A DNA stretch of 64,000 nt, taken from NCBI GenBank assembly GCA_947646735.1, contig CANTFK010000153.1, forward strand, positions 62,001 through 126,000, given 5' to 3'. The notes under the pieces were generated by a model that had not been told where the DNA came from, did no database searches, and was given only the letters and a program-made list of their open reading frames with translations. Position numbers and translations under genes: made by a program. Every line of letters begins with the position of its first letter. Position 1 is the stretch's first letter. Positions 57,443 through 64,000 of this stretch are shown here, piece by piece. Source of the DNA: Peronospora farinosa (taxonomy: Eukaryota > Oomycota > Peronosporomycetes > Peronosporales > Peronosporaceae).

Positions 57443-58811
57443 TCATGATTTCATGCATTCACGGATAAAGCTGTTTGCTTCGTCACGAACCTTACCGCCG
57501 GAGCGCAGATTGCACTGGATGCTAGTGTCTATCGAAACGATGTGATGATACCATAACGACGGAATATACAAAACTTCACCAGCAGTGAGCGCCACTTCCG
57601 CTGCCGGGCAATTGCGCGCATCCTCCGGCAGAGCATTAATGTCCGACCAATTATACGATGTGTGACGCGCAGATTGTCCCTGAGTTATGAGCCCTTGGCA
57701 TTTACAGGCACTGGGCGGTGAGATCACATAGCGTTTGGTTCCACGGATGATGGAGACATAATTCAAATCGTTATCGTAATGACCCTCGGCAATAATGCCT
57801 CGCATTCCAAGACGACAGCGCATGCCCTTCTCCTTGGCAACAGCAATGTCACGAATAAAAAGGTCGCCGAATCGCGGATCATGCTCAGATAACGACGGGT
57901 TCAAAAACTGAAGCTCTTCATAGACGAATGCTGCATTTTTCATAAAGTCGTTTTTGCCGAGCATGAGGTAATAGTACTTATGGGGTTCTCCAGCCTCATG
58001 AAGCAACTTGACGTCATTCAGTGCCTTCACAAACTGTGGGTATGTCATCCGTCGGGATTCGTACGTAGGTTTCTCGCCCGTGAGTTGATTCTTCTTTGTA
58101 GCATACATATAGTGGCTGCCATTAGCGACGTTCACGTTGTACAGCGTTTTCGGGTTCAATTGCTTTGTCAAATAGTCGTCCGTCCACCGCTCTGCAGCTG
58201 CCATTAGCTCCGGTACTCCATAAGCTACGAACGGCACGTCCATCTCGCGAAACATTTGAGCAAGACGGAGCTCATACTACACAAAACAAACAATCAGCCT
58301 TGACAGGAACTTATACAAGATGAATATACTTGCCACTACGCACCGAATCGGAGACGTTGAAATGGCAGATACTGTCAAAAATGGCTTGAGGTATTTGTGC
58401 CGTATTCTCAGGATTCCAATTGTCGAACAAAGCTGCAGACGGGAATAGCTGCGGGTAACCTTTGCAACCGTCGACTCGGTCCAGCTCACATTGATGTCGA
58501 AGTGCTGGCAAGTCGCATTGGAACTTGTTACTAGCTCCATTGGGGTATATGTAGCCAAGTGGTAAAGACCGTTGCAGGTTTTGACCAGTTAAAATGACGA
58601 CGTCATTGTTGACGCCCCATCGTAAAGCGTTCGAGCCATGAAATTTTGTCCGGTGTAGAGGAAAGACCCAGAGTCCCAGAGTCAAAACCCCTAGTCCAAA
58701 CAATATCAGTCGAACAAATGAAGGCCAATTGGATTGAACGTGACGGAAATCCCAGGCCTGGCGACGCAGGAATGTAGTGAAGCGAATGTGAGCTGTTTTT
58801 AACGTGGACAT
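57443..58811 (-). CDS. Membrane-anchored JmjC/cupin-8-like Fe(II) dioxygenase
   Basis: Two exons: complement(join(57443..58276, 58344..58811)), 433 residues; a 67-base intron with donor GTGCGT. Residues about 31-49 are a single hydrophobic segment (FVRLILFGLGVLTLGLWVF) after a basic N-terminus, giving a type II membrane protein with the catalytic part in the secretory lumen. The C-terminal half is a cupin/JmjC-like fold: HYD (His322, Asp324) in AEGHYDNDLN, RYVISPP, and the second-His region GEVLYIPSLWYHHIVS (His400/401), which together form the 2-His-1-carboxylate iron site. Such enzymes hydroxylate protein side chains using 2-oxoglutarate. The substrate is unknown. CKCQG and other Cys fit a lumenal location. 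Confidence 0.82.
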
Positions 58812-59149
58812 TAGTTGATTCGTTGGAAAATAAACAAATGAGATTAGAAATGCTACGTGTAATGTACGAGTCTATTTTGCATCTCTCATCAATACTATTA
58901 GTAATGCTGAGATATGTAGTGTAGCCTAGTTGTAAGACGCATCTACAGACCTCTCTCCCTCCAATGACTTATCCTCCGATAAGTTATTACCTTTGGTTAA
59001 TTATCAAATTTCGTGCCCACCGAGCTCATTCTATGGTCGCTAGTTATAAGTTATAAGTTATAAGCTATAATCAGGCAGGGCAATATAACTTTATAAAATG
59101 AGCATTTTTGTATTTTGGACGAGGAAACCTACTTGAACCACATGTCGAG
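58812..59149. other. Upstream region of the JmjC-like gene; short ttataag repeat
   Basis: Promoter-side spacer, AT-rich. It contains a small direct repeat (ttataag repeated three to four times, about 59042-59070). No gene was recognised. Confidence 0.45.
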
Positions 59150-59764
59150 GGCAGTTTGGGTGTCAAGTTAAAGGTCGCGGAGGACTCCATAAGCAGCTTG
59201 GTGACTTTCCTGAAATACATCGAGCAGGGAGCACGTGTCACGAAGGAGATTAATCTTTTCGGTTCAGGTGAACTTTTCTGCGACTATGGCCACGTCATCA
59301 CTGTTTTCACCCTGAGCCTCCTTTTCCTCTTCCATAATCTCGTTCTCGGTCAGCTCCGGCTGAGCAGTCTCATTCTCATCGATGGGATTGAGAAGCTCCG
59401 AAATCGTCATGGAATCCTGGACACACAGCTGCTCTAGCTGGTCTCTCAGCTCTTGCTCCAGCTCAAATTCCGCCTTTCTAACCTACTTCGCGCCATCACT
59501 GTTTCTCTACACATCTACAGCAGTTCAAATGACGGGAAGATCTGAAAACAGCCCCGTGTGATTAAGGCAGTTGGCAATGGTAATAACCGAGATCTCGTTC
59601 CAGGCAGCCACCGACCAGCGCATGGCAGTAATTTGGTCGACTTTGTATATATTTCCGGCCTTCCCACGCTCGTCACAATCGATTGCGTTTTGCAGATGGT
59701 AGAGGCGATACCGCCGCTTATATTCTGCGATGATGCCGGCATCCACCGGCTGAATCTTGGATGT

Positions 59765-61260
59765 TGTGGTGGAGTGGGTTTCACAAAATATCTGATGTGA
59801 TCCCGACTTTCCACTGGCGCCCAGACAACCGACTATCGGAGGGGCTACCCCGATTCTGTGTATAAAGCCTTCCTCACCTTGTGTACCCGTCGGTAGGGCG
59901 GGTAGCACTCTTCTCGGTGGACTCGAGCCGATGCTGAACTTAACCGTGTTCGGGATACGTTGGGGGTCGACCGTGCGGAAATCTTCACGCGGTCGAGGGG
60001 TTCTTGTAGGTGCTCTATCCGAGTCACCCTGATCTCTCTTGAGATCGCCTTGTACAAAAATGTAGATACTTGATCCACCTGATACACTTGAGATTCTGAC
60101 CACTTGAGCCGTCTCGCGATCTTGTACCTTGTTCTTTTCTTGTTATGCTGCGTCCAATCGCAGGGGGAGTTGTTTGTTTTGAGAGTTCTTGTAATCCCTG
60201 GTCAAACAATCCAGGGATATCACTTGTGTCGTAGCGACGCAGATGCTCTTGAGTCGTCGGGGGGGCCAAAATTATCCCACCCGGAAAAGAAGCTTTCGTG
60301 TCTTCGAAGTAAAATCGAACTCTGTTTAATGTTAACCAATCACATACCTAAACCTATGATTCTGCCTATCTGTAGACTAGGATCTACTGCCACGTGTTTC
60401 CCTTTCGGAAAAAAATCAGATCTCAATGTGTGGACCACATATGTCGGATCGATCGACGGATCGCGATGGCAGATCGCGGTCGACGGATCGCTATGACGGA
60501 TCGCTATGACGGATCGCGGTCGACGGATCGCTATGACAGATTGCGATGACGGATCACTATGACGGATCGCGATGATAGATCGCTACGTCTGATCGCGATG
60601 ACAGATCGCGATGACAAATCGCGATGACGGATCGCGATCGAGGGATCGCGATGACGGATCTCGGTCGACGGATCGCGATGACGGATCTCGGTCGACGGAT
60701 CGCGGTCGATCTACAAGGTGTAAACACAACTAATATTGGGCGATCCACACTTCGCGAAATATTGCTCCTTCGCTTCTCCACAGTCGCTTTCCCACACCTT
60801 GTGCAGTTCCACTATTCCACATTCACTTATAATCCGTACAAATTCAATCCATACATTTGAATTAACCGATACTGGAATCAAGTATAATCCAAACGGTGAT
60901 CTATTCCATGATAATCAAATATATTTCGGAGTTGTGATCCATGCCATGTATTTTCACCTTAAGTATGTTTCAATCCATATCATCATCGTCTTCGATACCA
61001 TTGATCCCTTCTTCATTCGTTTTATTGAAGAATCAAATAAACGATCTTGGATCAACGGTACTTTTCCATTCGATCGTCCGTGAATTGAGATCGACTTCAT
61101 CACACCCAATAAGTCATTTTAGTAAGTGAAATAATAGGGAAAGGGATCCAACCGTTATGAGATTGGGATCCGACCGTTGGCGAGAAAATTTCCAATAACT
61201 CGGCTCTGGATTTATTGAGAAAATGGACTTAGCCCAAATTCTTTAATAGACTTTACCACA
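59765..61260 (-). mobile_element. 1496-bp solo LTR related to element B
   Basis: In minus orientation the unit starts TGTGGTAAAG (at 61260) and ends CTCCACCACA (at 59765). It is flanked by the same four bases on both sides (atgt at 59761-59764 and 61261-61264 on the plus strand). The end-proximal 180 bases (59765-59945) align with the last part of the element B LTR in reverse complement (for example caccttgtgtacccgtcgg). Removing it and one atgt joins the transposase codons HLLPPNTT to SKIQPVDAG in frame. No internal region or second LTR is present, so it is a solo LTR left by LTR-LTR recombination. Confidence 0.85.
60446..60711. repeat. 12-13-bp minisatellite inside the solo LTR
   Basis: About twenty imperfect copies of a unit like ggatcgcgatgac (variants ggatcgctatgac, ggatctcggtcgac). 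It parallels the different minisatellite in the LTR of element B. Frames within it encode only repetitive peptides and are not genes. Confidence 0.88.
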
Positions 61261-62260
61261 ATGTCGTATTTGGGGGAAGCAGATGTACCTTGACATTTGT
61301 AAATTTCAGGCCATCTGTGATATGCGACGGAGCATTGTCGAACAAAAAAGAATTTTGTTGTTGTTGCTCTGATTAAAATTAATATTAGAATCAATAGAGA
61401 ATAGAAGTCATTTATTTTAGCTAACCACGCACCTTCATTGTTTTGTCCACATTTGCGAGCCATTTCTGGAAGATCACGCCCGTCATCTAAGCCTTTGTGT
61501 TGTTTGGTAAGGAAAAACAAGTGCTTGGTCCGGCTTCTTCTTAAAGCACCGGGGATTCTTTGCTTTTCCGATAAAGACAGGCTGTAGGTTGTCAGATCCA
61601 TCGGTATTTGCAGTGAGCGCAATAAAAATTCGCGTCTGCAAATGATGTCAGCGCATACACTGTGTTAGCAAATAACAATTAGACATCTAACAATTTACAT
61701 ATTTTTTCTCTTGTGTCCTTCAAAATCTTGCTGAGCAATAGCCCCGTCAGGTGTCATGCTGTAGAACAGTCCTGATTAATTTTTGATTAGACTCCATGAC
61801 AGAAAAAAATCAGATAGGAAAAGTTACCGTTTTATTTATGTTGTAAATATCACACAGAACGTACTCGGCAATGACCTTCTTCAGAACAGGCAGAGTTTCA
61901 TTAAAAGCCTCTACGTCCACCGAACCCCATTCACCGTGTATGCGAATAGCGCTAAGCTTGTGACGTTGTTGGAATGTTAAAGCCATCCGTGCGAGAAAAT
62001 GATGGCGTCTTTTAGAATTTCAAGCAATCGGGCAAGTCGCTGGGCCTTCGCAAAAATGAGTTCCCAGTGATAATCACCTTGCGGTGTTGACACTGCAGGA
62101 TCCAAAGAGCCAAAGCTTCTTTTAGTGTAGGATGTTGCACCAGCCGCTGGCACTTCGCATTTAGACTGCTTGGATCCATAGTCTCTAGATTAGCCCACTT
62201 TTGGAGTATCTTGCTAATCGATGTAATGGGGCGCCCTCCGACTATACTGACAACAGTTTA

Positions 62261-63279
62261 GTCTACCTTCACTGATGACAGTGAAAGCAGGTGCCTCAAA
62301 ACTTCTTTTACACAAGAGGCAGAGGAAGCTTTACTATTAAATGACACGCTTAGAAGTAGAGGAAAAGAGAACTGTATATAATATAGCTAACTATCTAATA
62401 AAACTAATTTGTTATAACCTATGTTAACTATATTAAACTACAACTATGTATGTTGACAACTTGCCCTCCACTCATTGCGCGCGTCCATCGGTCATTGGTC
62501 AGCGCGGTGGTTGATATGTTGGCCCATATCAACTAATTAGAGGGCATCACCAACTTCAAGGAGATAAAGGGACGATATTATAGAAAACGATAATATTGTC
62601 AAATATTATTAGTTATAATAATATTTTACTGACACTTCATATAAGTGTCAATATTATGTAATGGGCTCACCCCGTTACGTCATCAGCAATCTTTATTATA
62701 TTGCAGCTCGCCACGTAGAGATGCGCTTTCAAAGAGACGCACATATAATTTTTGCATTAGTTATTCAATTGGTAGTTAGATTTATATTGAGTTACATCTT
62801 TTATATCTAAATCATCTCAAAATTATCTCATAACACCAACTGTGCACAAAAAGACTATTTGTAGTTTCCGCGACGCAGTCTAGTGCATGTTTCTAAGTTC
62901 GTTGCACGGTTCGCTTCGGTGACCGGCAAAGTTGTGTTGACGTTTCGGCGTCGACCACCCCCACCAGGTAAGACGGTCTAACCGTTTCCTCTCTTGTGCA
63001 GGATGCGCGTGCCAGTAGCACGTAGTGGCTGACATGCCAGTTGGTATGAAAGATGGTATCTGACATGCCACTGTTGACAGGTTATGACAGCACGTTAGGT
63101 TAAGCACGATAGGACTTATAGTTTTTTAATTAGTTCATTCTCATTTTTACCTACATCTCCAAAAGCCTCTCCAGCAAGCTCTCGGAGCCGATTGCCCCTC
63201 TGCCAGCCAAAGGCGTGTCATTTTGACATTTCAAATTTGAGCTCAAGAGAATTAAACCCGTAAGCAAAACAATATTATC
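62261..63279. other. AT-rich spacer, probably containing a gypsy LTR
   Basis: About 1 kb of AT-rich sequence before the Gag-like frame. It contains short inverted repeats (tgatatg...catatca at 62512-62531; tgacactt-catat-aagtgtca near 62628-62648) and an AT hairpin region. Its position suggests an LTR and leader of the following element, but no second copy lies in the window, so boundaries cannot be set. Confidence 0.35.
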
Positions 63280-63957
63280 ATGGGTAGATACGATGAAAAC
63301 GACTACGTCACTTATACGGTGGTGATCTCACCACCCCAAAACGGAATCCCGGCTGATAAAATGCAAGTTAAAATGAACAGGTTAAAAGGCGGAAGTCCGC
63401 GGGACTGTCTCAAGTGGAGTTGTGACTTTCAAAGCCTTGCCAAGATGAAAGGGTGGAAAGATGAGCAAAAGAGCCGTAACCTTATAGCTCTGATTGAGGG
63501 GGACCTCGCATACGACGTATACCTCCTGGTGATTGAATCAAGAATCAATAGTTGAACTTTTGACCGATTCTTAACCGCTGTGGGACTGCTCTCAGTACCA
63601 GAAGATGTTAGCGAAGGTCTGGACAATGAATTATGGAACATGACAAAGCGACGGGATAAAAGAGTTCTAAAGTTTTCTCAGCGTTTTCGTGAAAACATTC
63701 GTTTATTCGCTGAGCTTTCGCAGGACGCGGAGGTGATACCAGATTTGCAAATCTTCGGACAAGACATGATATCACGTCGGCTATACGAAGTTAATTGGAG
63801 CTATCTATCCAAGCGACGATTTGAAGCGATCTTAGCAGACAAAACTCGCGAAAACCGCAAACGCTCGAAACACTTCTACAACCCCGGCGATCACATCATG
63901 CTCCGTGTTCCCAAAAACTTTCACGCAAAATTACATGCCGTTTCGCAAGGACCATAG
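63280..63957 (+). pseudogene. Gypsy derivative: Gag joined to an integrase C-terminal tail
   Basis: The frame 63280-63555 begins a Gag-like protein (MGRYDENDYVTYTVV, then DCLKWSCDFQSLAKMKGW). After a stop, 63580-63957 continues Gag-like sequence (RRDKRVLKFSQRFRENIRLFAEL) and then turns, near residue 60, into a typical gypsy integrase tail (IFGQDM, RRFEAILADKTRENRKRS, YNPGDHIMLRV) that ends GP then stop. Protease, RT, RNase H and integrase core are absent, so a large internal deletion fused the ends. The element probably continues beyond the window. Confidence 0.6.
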
Positions 63958-64000
63958 TCGGTCCGCACTAATCATAATGTTAGAAAAAGGCACGGTTTAA

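Larger units (their letters stand above)
59150..62260 (-). pseudogene. Tigger/pogo-like DDE transposase relic, split by a solo LTR
   Basis: Minus-strand pieces in order read a pogo/Tigger transposase: a CENP-B-type helix-turn-helix (ITSISKILQKW, LKEALALWILQC; about 62225-62060), KAQRLARLLEILKD, HGEWGSVDVEAFNETLPVL and DIYN, then GLFYSMTPDGAIAQQDFEGHK (about 61790-61720), the DDE core (LTANTDGSDNLQPVFIGKAKNP, MTGVIFQKWLANVDKTMKV, LFDNAPSHITDGLKF, HLLPPNTT), and after the inserted LTR SKIQPVDAGIIAEYKRRY, AAWNEISVITIANCLNH and an acidic tail ending near 59150. Such enzymes cut and paste TA-flanked DNA transposons. Stops and frameshifts occur in several pieces and terminal inverted repeats were not found, so it is dead. 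All translated by eye. Confidence 0.75.

Noticed and set aside
59765..60290. A shorter solo LTR ending near 60290
   Set aside because: A ccaaaattatccca string there resembled an LTR end, but the true end is ttaccaca at 61260, supported by the matching atgt duplications and by restoration of the transposase frame.
1..64000. tRNA, rRNA, CRISPR arrays, bacterial operons
   Set aside because: None seen; introns, retroelements and gene families are eukaryotic.

Overview
The window reads as nuclear DNA of a peronosporalean oomycete (Phytophthora or a downy mildew). Evidence: small GT-AG introns, a GPCR fused to an inositol-phosphatase-like module (a GPCR-bigram), a myosin carrying FYVE and GAF domains, a cyclic-nucleotide/kinase/PP2C fusion, a PH-domain MAP kinase, and Ty3/gypsy elements whose Gag resembles a family common in Phytophthora. 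An apparently intact WDR92/DNAAF10 gene (an axonemal dynein assembly factor) hints at a lineage that still makes flagellated zoospores. This assignment is by recognition; no search was run.

Layout. 1-23.3 kb is repeat-rich. It holds an old, broken gypsy element (about 455-6828), a young 12.2-kb chromodomain gypsy element (7685-19847; 1.14-kb LTRs about 99% identical, 4-bp target duplication) with an unusual antisense ORF between pol and the 3' LTR, and an inverted gypsy relic (up to about 23343). A secreted S1-type serine protease (23872-25206) and a short-chain-dehydrogenase fragment lie at the border.

26.7-58.8 kb is a gene-dense island: WDR92 (-), a possible small membrane protein (-), GPCR-INPP (+), IWS1/SPN1 (-), a PH-CaaX protein (-), a renalase-like flavoprotein (-), an unrecognised 422-aa protein (+), a myosin (+), a PX protein (+), a 1.9-kb-codon cNMP-kinase-PP2C protein (-), a PH-MAPK (+) and a membrane-anchored JmjC-like protein (-). 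Exon structures were worked out by hand from reading frame, splice dinucleotides and family similarity. The island is strikingly rich in phosphoinositide/membrane readers (PH, PX, FYVE) and signalling enzymes.

59.1-64 kb is again repeats: a Tigger/pogo-like DDE transposase relic (-) split by a 1496-bp solo LTR with a clean 4-bp duplication, then a gypsy derivative in which Gag runs straight into an integrase tail. No tRNA, rRNA or CRISPR was seen. The repeat-gene-repeat pattern matches the two-compartment genomes known in this group.
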